Source: Chromera velia (Eukaryota > Sar > Chromeraceae). Taken from it: a stretch of DNA of 64,000 nt. Below, piece after piece: positions 24,655-35,385 of this stretch. The notes beneath the pieces are model-generated. The model was not told where the DNA came from. It was given only the letters and a program-made list of their open reading frames with translations, and did no database searches. The stretch covers positions 1 through 64,000 of the forward strand of contig JAHBMJ010002216.1 in assembly GCA_018398765.1 (NCBI GenBank), written 5' to 3'. The position numbers and the translations under genes were made by a program. The number at the start of each line of letters is the position of its first letter. Positions within the stretch are counted from its first letter, which is position 1.

Positions 24655-26040
24655 ATGATGCAAAGCACCGTTTTTCTATCTTTACTTGTAGTTCTTTGTG
24701 TGGTCAGCTTGACTGCGTCGCTTTCCACGGGACAGCTGATCCACGTAGAATGCCCAATTGACTTCAAGCAGAGAAGGTGGACTGCCGAGGACTTTCCCTT
24801 TGTCGAAATTTTATGGAAGGAAACCCTCGGATACCTCAAACAGTACCACGCCGTGCTGACAACACCCTCCGGAGACTGCAAAGACTCCCTGAGCTTCCGA
24901 ACTTCCACATCTGTAGACCCCAGGTGTCGAGAGGGAAGGGCCGTCTGTGCATCGGAGGCATCGGACGTCAAAGTGTTGATCGATCAATTGGCGCTGGTGC
25001 TGTATGATGAGGACGCCCAAAAAGCTGCATTTCGGTGTTTTGACCCCACCATGCGAAGCATCAAGGAGAGGCTGTACAGAGGATCGACGCCCCACGCGAA
25101 TATGATGCCAGAGGGAAGTGCTGCACGGTGGGTGCACAAGAAAGCAGATCGATACACGTTTCGACAATTGGGTCTGTACGAGACCGCAAAAGACGTACGA
25201 ACCCCCTTGATTCAATTTGGGGAGTCTTTTCTGGACGGGCTGAAAACCGCCATTCCCCTAAGCAATGGGGATAAGTCGTTTGACCTTGGGATCGGGGCCT
25301 TTCCGCAATTGTGAACTGCCGCTCCATGGGTTCCCTTCTATTCTAGAAGGAAGGATGCAGGGGATGCCGGGTTTCGGGGGGGCTATGCGTATGCAGAAGT
25401 CTTTGGGCCCTCTGGTATGTTGAGGGTGAGTGCCGTGGGGGGGATGGTGGTGGATGCACAAGTTGGATTTACTCTCCAGGCCGCAGGAACATTCTACCCC
25501 CCCCATTATCACAACGCACAAGAACTATACTTCCAGTTGTCCCCTCTGGGGTGTGCCAGTCAGCAAACTGCCTTGCTGGTTGATTTCACCTGTCCCGACA
25601 TTTTCTTCTCGAAAAATTGGAGAAATTTCTACATGGACCTCGACAACCGAGAGACGTCTCGGTACAGTTTGTACATAGACACCAACAGAGTCCATTCCTT
25701 CTCGATTCAAAGTTGCAAACAGCTTCCAGAGGGGGGGAAGGACATCCCACAAGTTACTGCGTGGTCAAGAATAGAAGCCCAGAATGAGGAAGAGCAGACG
25801 ACTTTCTTTTGTGAGACGGGAAGGAATAAGCCCGGGACATCATGGCTTGACTCATCTTTTCTGTGTCATCGGCCGGAAGGAGGAAAGAGAGAGAGGGTTA
25901 CAAATTACCTCAAGAAATGGCCAGCACCAGAAAAAGAAAGGAGAAAGGAGAAAGAAACTAAACAGGCTCTCTACATGCACCAGAAAATGTCATTGCCTCG
26001 AGCAAGGAACCATTTGGGCATGTTCAATTCGCTGCAATAG
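24655..26040 (+). CDS. DMSP-lyase-like cupin protein, secreted; one in-frame TGA
   Basis: The 462-codon frame is intronless. It begins with a signal peptide (MMQSTVFLSLLVVLCVVSL) and an N-terminal helical domain. A cupin region follows with GFTLQAAGTFYPPHYHNAQE: His284, His286 and Glu290 form H-x-H-x3-E, followed by Tyr292, and His347 (NRVHSF) could be the last metal ligand. This is the pattern of DMSP lyases of the DddL/DddY cupin superfamily, which cleave dimethylsulfoniopropionate to DMS and acrylate. Preceding elements (APWVPFY, GYAYAEVFGPSG) also fit that family. One TGA (25312-25314) interrupts the frame, which continues open and conserved on the same frame for 241 codons. Options are a recent pseudogene, TGA read-through or recoding, or a 36-base intron (25311-25346) that would remove the APWVPFY motif. 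The substrate is inferred. Confidence 0.65.
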
Positions 26041-27574
26041 CCCCTCCATTCCTTTCTTTCTCACTTTGTATGTGTTGGAAGATTTAACAGCTTTCAGGCA
26101 GCCCATTGGTCTGCGCAGAATATGCACAGGTCCGGTACAATCGGGCAAGCGCGGGTGCTTCAATGCGGAACTAAAGCAACAGGTCGCGGTCAGGCCGCCT
26201 TTCTCATCCAGTTTATGGAACTATAAAATCTTAATTCATTTTATGCATGTTTCCTATTTGCGGTCCTAGTTACAATCTCATTTTACTGACCATGCACTCT
26301 CAACACGCTGCGTTACACGCAGAGTCTTAAGCACATGTATTGATCTTTTTTTATTGCTGTTATGCGTAGCACTTCCTATAGAGCACTTCATACACAACGT
26401 ATTATACGTCACCGCATGAGATTATCTCTACGTCCTTATAATGGACCTTACTGCATGAAACTTAAACTTGAAGTACTTAAGTATAGTAAACCAGAATTGA
26501 ACAAACATTGAAAATCATCAAAAATAAACTTTACTCCTATACCTTTACTCTGAATTTAATAAAACTTAAAGATTCATTCATTATTTCATTGAGTACTATT
26601 ACACACTGTACTAAGCACCTTTATATAAAAAGCTAGGCATATCACAGCAAAAAAAAAAAAAAATCAGAATTGGCTTAAATTATTATTATTATTTTTTTTT
26701 TTTGCAATACCTAAGAAACACTTGTACAATACCAAAATAACACTTATGTAGCACTTAAACAATTAACAGTTGTTTGTCACGGTGTCAATGTCACCTATAA
26801 CATCGTCGGGTAAAAAAAAAAAAATTAAGTGAGGACGGGCATAAATTCTTTTTTTTTTCCTTCTGTGATACACCTAGGTAAAAAGTTTAACAATGTTTGA
26901 CCTCTAAGTTATAGGCTAAGTACTAAATTGGTTGTATATGGTTTCTGATTAGATTTCGTTTTTTTTTTTTCATATTTGTACTTAACTAGGCACTGTAGTA
27001 ACTTCCTGCTGCTTGGGAGGTAGCGGTAGGGCAGACAAAGAGCTAAACCCAAAGACGAGGCCTAGACGAAGAGACGGATCTACAAACTCTACTAACTCTA
27101 GCTTAGTCTGAAGATCTCAGTCAGCTAAGGAATAGGATATAGGAATAGATAGATCCTTAGCCATTCGTAGAGTCCAGAGGATTTATAGTTCGAAGTTGAA
27201 CTTGACTTAACTAGCGATGCTAAGAGAAGACAGACGGATTCACGATAGGCCAAACGAAATGAACGATCTCAGTGTCGGAAACGGCTGAGCGCAAACTCAT
27301 CAAAGCCCGGTCCCAGCGCAAACTAGCGCAAACGTAAAGACAACCTTTCCGGGGTTAGACAGACAGAATGTGGTGGTGGGACGGTGCTGGAAGGTAGGAC
27401 ACTACTGCACTAACATAAAAAGATGTATATATCTATACATAGCTAAGCTATAATCTAGATAGCCTAAGTTTGCATGATTTTTATTTATTCAAAGTTTTTT
27501 ATTTATAATCAAAATTAAATTTCATGCTTATAGTACACGTGGAATTTGCTAAAAAAAATCGCTTCATATGAGTT
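26041..27574. other. AT-rich spacer with poly-A/T tracts, no gene seen
   Basis: Long A and T runs occur near 26650, 26690, 26812, 26851 and 26960. The more balanced block at 27000-27400 shows no long frame. Nothing coding or RNA-like is recognised. Confidence 0.6.
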
Positions 27575-27579
27575 GCAAT

Positions 27580-28021
27580 TGTGAGAGAAAGTTGCAGATA
27601 CGGAGAAGAAGCATGTATTCATATGCAGCTTGGGGTTGCAGCCTTTCATAGCTATCGGTGCGCAAAAACAATGTGCCGGCGCGGTCCCGGGTCGTGTGGT
27701 GCTGGTGGGGTACACAACTGAATTTATCCGTGTTCGCAATGAGTCGCGCACAGATATGTAAAAAACGTTGATCTCCTAGGTTGATCTCTGTTAATTGAGT
27801 AAGGTTGATGAAACTGTTTTAAGAAAGCAGGCAATTGGTTGAACAAATAGAGGTGTATGGACATTTACTTCTCTCTGTAGACTGTGGATGTGATCAGTTA
27901 TAGTAGAAGCCTGTCTGGTTTTAGTAGCTTAGCCTAGCGTTAGTGTGTGAGTGGCCTGGAGATCGAGTTGTGGAGGAAAGTGACACTGTGGAAACGGTTG
28001 TTTCTCTCGCCTTCCTTGACA
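27580..28021 (+). repeat. 5' LTR of the gag-only element
   Basis: The 442-bp repeat starts TGTGAGAGAAAG and ends CTTCCTTGACA. It aligns from end to end with 29361-29802. Confidence 0.9.
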
Positions 28022-28459
28022 GATTCGGTGCTTACCAGGCGGGTTTAAACAGTCAGCTGGAGTGGTCAGCAGTTTGCTGATATTGCTTGCTGTGAGAATC
28101 TTTTTTCTGAGCGGAGATGCAGGGAGGATCGACTCCCCAGCAGCAGAGGCCGAGTGGGAGTGGAGGTAATTCTTCTAGAGCCTCAAATTCTAGGAGACGG
28201 GCTCTTCTCATTGCAGGACAATGGGATCTGAAGCCACCTGGATTCAACCATAATAAGAACGTGGTGAACCAGTAGGAGGAGAATAGGAGAACCATGGAAA
28301 CTTTTATGTTTTCGTAGAAGCTTTTGGAGAGGGCGGCGAAGATGATGATGGGTTTTGATCCTACCACCGCCACACCGGCCATAAGAGAAGGAGATGTTTG
28401 ACATTCACATGACCTAACAGCTTTCTGGGGTTGGAGAGAAAGACCACAAGTTCTTCATA

Positions 28460-29164
28460 GTGATGACGAACGCTCTGGAGAAGAAGGACGCGACGTATCA
28501 GGACACGATTGCGGCGTTAGAAAAGCATTTTGGGCAGGACGCGTTAGCCGCCCTGGTTTCTGCTGCCTTTGCCTTCCTGAACTTTGCGTCAGACAAGGAG
28601 GCCGACCCATGCAAACGTCTCACCAAGTACAACACTGTGTTTGCTAGAGTTCCGACGAAAGAGTGGGAGCCAGATGGGTTCACACAGTTACTGATGATTG
28701 TCCGGGGATTGAGTGACAAATATAGGGAGACCATCTATCAGAAGATGAAAGAGAAGTATGGGAGCAGGGGTGGAAATCTTCTAACCCTAGATGACCTGAG
28801 GGGAGAGATAAAGAACCTAGGAACTGCCAAAGCAATGGGGCAAGGAAAAGGAGAGGAGGGGAACCAAGAGTTTGGGGCAAGAACAGAAAAGAAGAAACCC
28901 CTAAGGAGAGAGTATGATTCCTCTCAGTCAGAGGGAAATCTGCAGCGTCAGATGATGTGTTTCCATTGTGGTTGCCTCGGTCACTTCGCCAACAAATGTG
29001 AACTGACGGAAGAAAAATTGAAAGAGAAGAGGGAGATGGATGCAAAGTTTCTTCAGAAGATCAAGGCAAAGAAGGAGAAAGGGGAAGAGAAAACTTGCAC
29101 AGAACACGCACAGTCTGCACGTGCTTATATTCAGGCAGGTGCAGCTTTAACAGGAGAGAGATAG
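28460..29164 (+). CDS. Gag-like protein with CCHC knuckle (element 27580-29802)
   Basis: A 234-residue frame starts at one of the ATGs near 28460. It has a helical Gag core (YQDTIAALEKHFGQDALAAL, later LLMIVRGLSDKYRETIY), a Lys/Glu-rich hinge, then a perfect zinc knuckle CFHCGCLGHFANKC (C-x2-C-x4-H-x4-C) and a basic coiled tail. This matches Gag/nucleocapsid polyproteins. No polymerase frame follows before the 3' LTR. Confidence 0.8.
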   Translation: MMTNALEKKDATYQDTIAALEKHFGQDALAALVSAAFAFLNFASDKEADPCKRLTKYNTVFARVPTKEWEPDGFTQLLMIVRGLSDKYRETIYQKMKEKYGSRGGNLLTLDDLRGEIKNLGTAKAMGQGKGEEGNQEFGARTEKKKPLRREYDSSQSEGNLQRQMMCFHCGCLGHFANKCELTEEKLKEKREMDAKFLQKIKAKKEKGEEKTCTEHAQSARAYIQAGAALTGER

Positions 29165-29360
29165 ACAGAGTCGTCCCGGTCTGCTACTTGCGAGTCATAG
29201 GAAGACAAAGTGTGTTGTGATAGGTTCCTCAGTGATGGCAGCAGCGATTTTTGACCTGTTGCGAAGATGGGGGGTGATCAATTATGTTGGAGTGCATCAA
29301 TTTTTATAGGAGCGACTTCAGCGCTTGGGAGCCTGTGATCGATTCCCTCCGGGGGTGATC

Positions 29361-29802
29361 TATGAGAGAAAGTTGCAAATATGGAGAAGAAGCATGCATT
29401 CACATGCAGCTGCAGCTGCTGCATACTGGGGTCGCAGCCTTTCATGGCTATCGGTGCGCAAAAACAGTGTGCCAGCGGTCCCGGGTCGTGCGGTGCTGGT
29501 GGGGCACGCAACTGAATTTATCCGTGTTTGTAATGAGTCGCACACAGAGATGTGAAAAACGTTGATCTCTGTTAATTGAGTAAGGTTGATGAAACTGTTT
29601 TGAGAAAGCAGGCAATTGGTTGAATAAATAAAGGTTTATGGACCTTTCTTTCTTTTTGTAGACTGCGGATGTGATCAGTTGCAGTAGAAGCCTGTCTGGT
29701 TCTAGTAGCTTAGCCTAGCGTTAGTGTGTGAGTGGCCTGGAGATCGAGTTGTGGAGGAAAGTGACACTGTGGAAACGGTTGTTTCTCTCGCCTTCCTTCA
29801 CA
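29361..29802 (+). repeat. 3' LTR of the gag-only element
   Basis: The 442-bp partner of 27580-28021 ends CTTCCTTCACA and is directly followed by the target duplication GCAAT. Confidence 0.9.
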
Positions 29803-29807
29803 GCAAT

Positions 29808-30334
29808 ATTGGCAGGAACTATAGCTGGAACCTAAGCTAGAACCTAAGCCAGCCGGTGTTAAAACTAGTGTTGAAAGATAAGATTTCATTCAGTTCAATA
29901 AAGATTTCAAGTTCAAGTTTATATCATACTAGATTTTCACTACTAGTATAGATTTTATGTTAGCTTTCATTGTTTTTCAAATATTTTGATAGTGTCATCT
30001 TATGTTTTGACCTCATTCAAGGGTAAACTGTAATAATGTGGAGAGCTATAGTTTAGAAGTAGAACGTGTTTTTAGATAAATTAGATGAAAGTTCTACTAA
30101 ACTGATACTTTACTGAGAACTGAATTGAGTAGAGAAAGAAAGGGGCTAGGAAATTAAGGGGAGGGAGGGAGGGAGAAAAAAAAGGGGGGGGGACTCCGGG
30201 GGAANNNNNNNNNNNNNGGGGGGGGGGGGGAAAGGGAGAGCGAGAGACAGGAGAGATACAGAGAGAGACAGAGATAGTGTGTGGCGGGAGGGGATAGGGG
30301 GTGGAAGAGAGAGAGAGCGAGAGACAGGAGAGAT

Positions 30335-30367
<33 letters not shown>

Positions 30368-30641
30368 TCTTGCCACCTACTGATACACATACCTACACAC
30401 GTAGGGAGGAAAGAAGGACGGAAAAAATAATTTTTTTAAAGAAGGAACGAATGAGCGAGCGAACGAACGACGTTGTGAGATGAAGAGAAAAAGGAAGAGA
30501 GAAAGAAGAATTGCTGGACGGCCACATATCCCTGTGGACATGAGAGCATTTCATTGTACGCTTTTTTTGATAGAACATGTTTCATCTGGCTCACTGGCAG
30601 AAGCGACGCCTCAAATTGTTCGACAAACATGTACACACACT
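29808..30641. other. Spacer with purine-rich microsatellites and an assembly gap
   Basis: An AT-rich part is followed at 30130-30370 by G- and GA-rich low-complexity DNA. A 13-base N gap lies at 30205-30217 inside a G-run. No gene is seen; the 3' untranslated region of the next minus-strand gene must end here. Confidence 0.7.
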
Positions 30642-32132
30642 CTACGTGTACCGACTTAAAACGCGGTCAATTTGCGCATCTGTTGGAAATCTGTATCGTC
30701 TTTCATATTCTGAATTTCTGTCTTCCGAAGACTCGTTTTCTTTTCCTGATTTTGATTTGGATGACGAAGCCTCGGCGTTCTCCTCTGCTTCTGCTTGGTG
30801 TTGCTCTGATGAAGCCGCCGTCTTGCTCGGCTTTTCTTGTTCCTCTCTTCCGTCCTGCTCTTGGCTCTCTGACTCTGAGTTTTGAAAGCGACAAGCACTC
30901 AAAGGAAGCCCCTCGAAACGATCTTGGGCGCCCTCTGTAGTGGGGAGACGATCACCTAGTTCTTCCAGCTTCGCGTCGAGATCTTTGCGTCTCTCTACGT
31001 AGTGAGGGCCCCTCTGCTCCTGCGCAAGTCGCTGTCGTTCCCGTGCAAGGACTTCGAGGTCGTCGCGCTCACGAAATAGAGCGTGTTGCTGGCCGAGCAG
31101 TGCTCTCCACCTTTTTCTGTCCCCCTCACTCCAGGCATTCGCTGCTTCTTCTTGAAGTCTTTTCTGTTCTGTACTCAGCTCAGATATGCGAGCTCGCTCT
31201 GCATCAGTCTGATAAGACTCCCTGCAGGAAGAAAGAAAATTAAGAGCCAACATGCGTGAGCGCTAACCGCTTCCGGTCCCCACGATGAATGACAACTTCA
31301 GGCAAAGGGAAGAAGAGACTGTAAGGGGGCTAGGCTAGGGACAAGGGGGATGCTAGGGGGGGGGAGCGTGGGTGTCGCAGGTACCTAGGTGACTGAATGA
31401 TCGAAGGTTCCGCTGCAGAATCGACAAATATGTGTACGGCACATCAACAAGTCCATTCATTTTTTACTATTTCCTGTATGTAGTGACAGTGAGTTGGGAG
31501 CTGTGCCGCCAAGAGGGACAACGAGATGCAGCCGCATGTTGAGTGCATGTCTGGATGAATGAATGATCTTTGTGCCGTCAAGCCTGCAGGTTGTGGTCGA
31601 TGCGAAAGGAGTCAGCTGGAGACATACATACATGCATTTCTTTTCGGTTTGAGACTATGAATCTGTGAATCCGAGTGCATGTCTCTATAAACTGACGGAT
31701 CGGGTTCGGCTTTTCCCTTTCGTATCTTCTCGACTGCCCGTTCGATCTTTTCGATTTCTTCCTTGAGTGTCGAGGAGTTTGAAGACAGAGAGAAGGGGCC
31801 ATCTCTCTCTCGTCTCAGTTCCACAGTTTTCCGCATCCTCTTTATGCAAAACCAGTGCAAGGGGCCGAATGGCCTGCAAATTGTCCAGACACCAAGTGAG
31901 GAAGAAAAGCGATCATTCCCCGTATATTGGGAAACAAAAAGCTAAAGGAAGAGGAAAAGAACTTGATGGTTCTACAGGAAGACAGTCACAGGGATTTTTG
32001 TGCCCGGCAATCACGCACAGAAACTCAAAGCGACACAATCTGATGCGAAAAGAAAAGTTGCCCCTCAGTCTGGACAACAAAGAGAAAGGAAACCAACTTC
32101 TTGCGCATCCACCTCTCCAGTCTCCCTTCCAT
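30642..32132 (-). CDS. Hypothetical charged protein, three exons
   Basis: Two exons are well supported: 31628-31873 (from ..RPFGPLHWFCIKRMRK to ..PKRNACM) and 30642-31221 (from ESYQTDAERARISEL to the TAG). They are joined through a GTATGT donor and a CTGCAG acceptor, in frame. A short first exon 32113-32132 (MEGRLER, donor GTGGAT) restores the frame exactly at the acceptor 31873, but this is a weak inference. The product is ~280 residues, mostly charged helix (EEIEKIERAVEKIRKGK; QQHALFRERDDLEVLARE) with a Ser/Glu-rich low-complexity segment near the C-terminus. No family is recognised. It follows the MYND gene on the same strand. Confidence 0.5.
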
Positions 32133-32195
32133 GATACGTGCAATGCAAACATCTTCCTGCCTGCCTGAGATGAACGCTAGGATGAACGGCAATGA

Positions 32196-34778
32196 TTAAG
32201 GGATCTCGACGGACGTTTCAGAGCGGTCTTCGGCAAGAGCGCCTATCACCTCCTTCTCATTTGCTATGTGCCTCCAAAAACTGATGTCCAAAGGCGGGAA
32301 AAAATTCCAAAAGACCAAAGGAGCCTTCAGCAAAGTCTGCTCTTCTTCCTGTTGTATGAGCCTCCATACACCAAGACAAACGAGTGTCTGCATCCTCGCC
32401 TTGCAGCAATCTACAGCATAAGTCCGTACGAACGCTTTGAGAGTTCCCTGTCCTCCTCTTCCTTCCCGCTTCTCCCCTTCCTCTACTTTCTTTTCACCCT
32501 TTCCCGACTGTGTCTCTATTCGAACGGCCTCGTTAGGACTCAAAGCAATTTGTCTCTCCAAGCTTCTTCTCAGCTTCTCCCACTCCTCTCTCTCTGACAT
32601 ACTGAGTTGGGGTGCTGCCATCTGAAAAGGGGGCATCATGTTTTTGGGTGGACTCCAGAAGCTGTGCTCCCACTTTCGTATGTCTGCCCAGAAAGGACAA
32701 TCAGGTTCGATCTCTACCCCCCACCGCCGCATTTGCTCTTCTATATCTACCACTCCTTCCCTCCCAACCCTACTACCGGACAGCGTCTCCTCCTGTTCAC
32801 CCCGACCCTCAGAGGACGACGCTGCATTTTGCTGCAGTGCAAGCTCTTCCGCGACTCCTGACGGCCCTCTTTCTGCCAGCCTCTTGCACTGCTTTTTGTG
32901 CTCTGGCCAAGCAGCACGCTGGCACTCGGGGGAGCGGTAGCGAACTCTCTGACAGCGTCCGCACTGCTTGAAGCGGGTGTCTATGCTCTCGAAGGTCTCG
33001 CACTTATCGCAGAAGAAAGAAATACCGGCTTTTTGGAGGGTTCCGTTCACACGGGCGAGACCTGGAGGTAGGGAAGGAGAGAGGATCAAAGAGGGAGGGA
33101 AACTTCTACTTTGGGCTTGCAGGCGATCTCATTAAGATGGGGCAGTGTCAGTCTGAGAAAGGACTTGGATTCAAAAGTCAGTTCATATCCCCCCGTGTGC
33201 GTCATGAGAAAAAACATGACATTATGGAGGCCGCCGTTGGGCCCTGTATGAATCTTGCGTTTGCATGACAGGACGTGCTGAAGCATGCATAGTGAAACCC
33301 TAGAGCTCACCTGTCAAAGCGTCGTTGAGCCTCTCTTCCAGTTTGATTTTTTCTCTGCGCATTCGCATCAACTCGAGCTCTCTCGACACTGCATCCCGAC
33401 CCACAGGAGCATCTTCTGCCTCATTTTCCCTTTCCCCCCCCCCCTCCGTTGCCTGATTCCCCACCCCCTTTAAGCATTCTTCCCCGTCCCCCCCTCGCTC
33501 TTCCAAATGCACGAGTGCTTCAACCTTCTGCTTCAACACGCGGGCACTTTCTGTAAAGTACCACGCGGCTTTGTGCATCAGCCTGCAGTCAAAAGGGACC
33601 GTCTCTTTGGCCCACATCTCATACGTGGACCCCGCTTTTTCGTAAATTTCCTCTACCCCGGGGTACTCTTGCTCTTCTGCCTTTCTCACCATCAACGACA
33701 AGACATCCTGTCCCACATCGCTCAGAGGCACAGACTCAACAGATTCTGCCGTCTCCTAACAAAGATCTTCCACCTCCTTCTTTCCTGAGGGGGAGGCGGA
33801 GGACGCAACGCTCACAACAATATCCGCTGTACCGGAGAAAAGACTTGTCTCAAAACCTCTGGCATCTAAGTAGATACCCACTGCCTCTAAAAGCGTCTCT
33901 CTGCGCTGCATCGGAAAGAATTCTGCGCAGAGTTCAGCGATAAGAAGAGCGGCAGTCTGCGTACTGGAAGGGTTTCGGAGATTTGCCGGTCGGTCGGCCA
34001 GAAACAGCAGAAGCCTATCTACAGCTTCCCCTACCCCCTTTGTCGCAGTCTTTACTGCAGACAAAATGTCCTCGTCTGTCGGCACTGCTGACGTTTGTGT
34101 CTTCATCTCTTCTCTTGTCTGATCTTTCAATTTCACATAAGAAAGTTCGTTAGCGATGGCCTCGTCGTCACAGAAGTCCTTGAAAATCCACGCCGACCAC
34201 CGTTGACACTTTACCCGAAAAAAACGTCGAAGCTCACATACAGCCATCAGCAAGTGCACACGATGAAACCACCGCCCCCCCCCATCTCTGCGAAAGACCC
34301 GAAGCAACCGTCTACCTGTCTCTTCCACCCTATCGGGGTCGCGTGTGCCTACTGCTGCCCTCCACTCGAACAAGGCACTCACCTCCGGATCCCTCTCCCT
34401 GTGGTGCTCTACATACTCACGAACTGCCGTAAGGGTCTCTTTGCGAAGACGCACAACCTTCTCTTCCTCTTCGTCGGTCACGAGTTCGGACTCACGTGAG
34501 GCTTCTCGGTATTCGAGCACTGCCTTCTTTTCCTCTACATGCTGCACTGCTGGCTCTACGTCTTCGAGAAGCAGCTCTACACGTACCTTCAGAGCGACTG
34601 CGTCAAAGGGGAAGACCCGGAGCAGTTTGTCAATCGCTTCTTCCTTTTGGGGGCGAAGTTGTCGGAAACTATCTTGCATCTGCAGAAGGAGATCACGAAG
34701 TGGCTGGGGCCCGTTCGCTGCAGCCCTCGCCTCCCTCTGTGTCCGTCGGGACATCTGTTTTGCATTCACCCGAGGCAT
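32196..34778 (-). CDS. MYND zinc-finger protein
   Basis: The gene runs from the ATG at 34778 to a TAA at 32196. Exon 1 extends to 33311, and the last exon is 32196-33061 (donor GTGAGC, acceptor CCTCCAG, joined in phase). The N-terminal ~450 residues are helical and charged, without a named domain. The C-terminal half has a MYND finger: CDKCETFESIDTRFKQCGRC then YRSPECQRAAWPEHKKQC, with the Cys/His ligands in order. MYND fingers bind proline-rich partners and are often fused to helical repeats. An in-frame TAG at 33756-33758 falls inside a possible 60-base, frame-neutral intron (33756-33815, GTGAGC..TTTGTTAG), which would remove it. The start lies 607 bp from the divergent kinase gene. Confidence 0.7.
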
Positions 34779-35385
34779 GGTAAAATTAATGGACGGGAGA
34801 GCAAAAAGACTTAGTGTGAAATGGGGGTCCGTGATCCTTCACTGGCACTCGATCCACTGTCGATCATGCATGTAGGCAGGCGTCTCGGTTGGCACTGAGT
34901 TGACGCAGATTGGAGCAACGTGTTTCACATTAGTCCACGACTTCCCGCTTGTCTCATGAAGGATGACCAATTCCTGCTTGTCACAGGATTCATCGGCCCA
35001 TGTACGATAAACGAACGGACACTCTGAGTGATTCCGCTTCTGTCATTGAATAGATTCAAGTCGCTCGAATTGACTGACCTTCATGCATGCATGGACAAAA
35101 ATGAAGTTAAAAAAAAAATATATATATTGCGACTCAGTATCGCGCGGCCTGCCCCATAAAAAAACCAAAAAAAAAAAAAAAAGAACAGGGCCCTGCGCAT
35201 GCAGCAGAATTGCAGCAGATGCTCAAAGCTGGCCCTTTTTGACTCTTCATGGAGCGCTGTGACTCGCTGTGAAGTCAGATTAAGGCCTCCATTGATCTGT
35301 TCAGTGTCTAGCTGCAAAACCTATCAGCCGTGTCCTGCTTGATTCCTTTCCTACGAGTTGTGAGATCGAAAGGTACCGGGTGAGG
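34779..35385. promoter_or_regulatory. Shared upstream region of the divergent MYND and kinase genes
   Basis: This 607-bp gap lies between start codons on opposite strands. It contains GCATGC-type motifs near 34867 and 35084-35093, a TATATATA tract near 35122 and a long A-run near 35165. Shared regulation is inference from geometry. Confidence 0.4.

Larger units (their letters stand above)
27580..29802 (+). mobile_element. Small gag-only LTR retroelement, structurally whole
   Basis: Two direct repeats of 442 bp (27580-28021 and 29361-29802) flank a 1.34-kb interior with a Gag-like frame and no protease, integrase or RT. The flanks GCAAT (27575-27579 and 29803-29807) are a perfect 5-bp target duplication, proving a single insertion event. 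The LTRs are roughly nine-tenths identical by eye, so the insertion is not very recent. It would need enzymes from an autonomous element. It resembles the TR-GAG class of plants. Confidence 0.9.

Noticed and set aside
25312-25314. TGA read as selenocysteine in the cupin gene
   Set aside because: I could not find a convincing SECIS core (ATGA..AA..GA) in the downstream ~400 bases. It is left as an open question under the finding, not as an annotation.
25311-25346. 36-base intron removing the TGA of the cupin gene
   Set aside because: It has GT..AG ends and a length divisible by three, but it would delete APWVPFY, which appears conserved in the family, and it is very short compared with other introns here.
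30301-30483. Glu/Arg-rich short frames around 30240-30480
   Set aside because: They are a translation of GA-rich low-complexity DNA beside an assembly gap.
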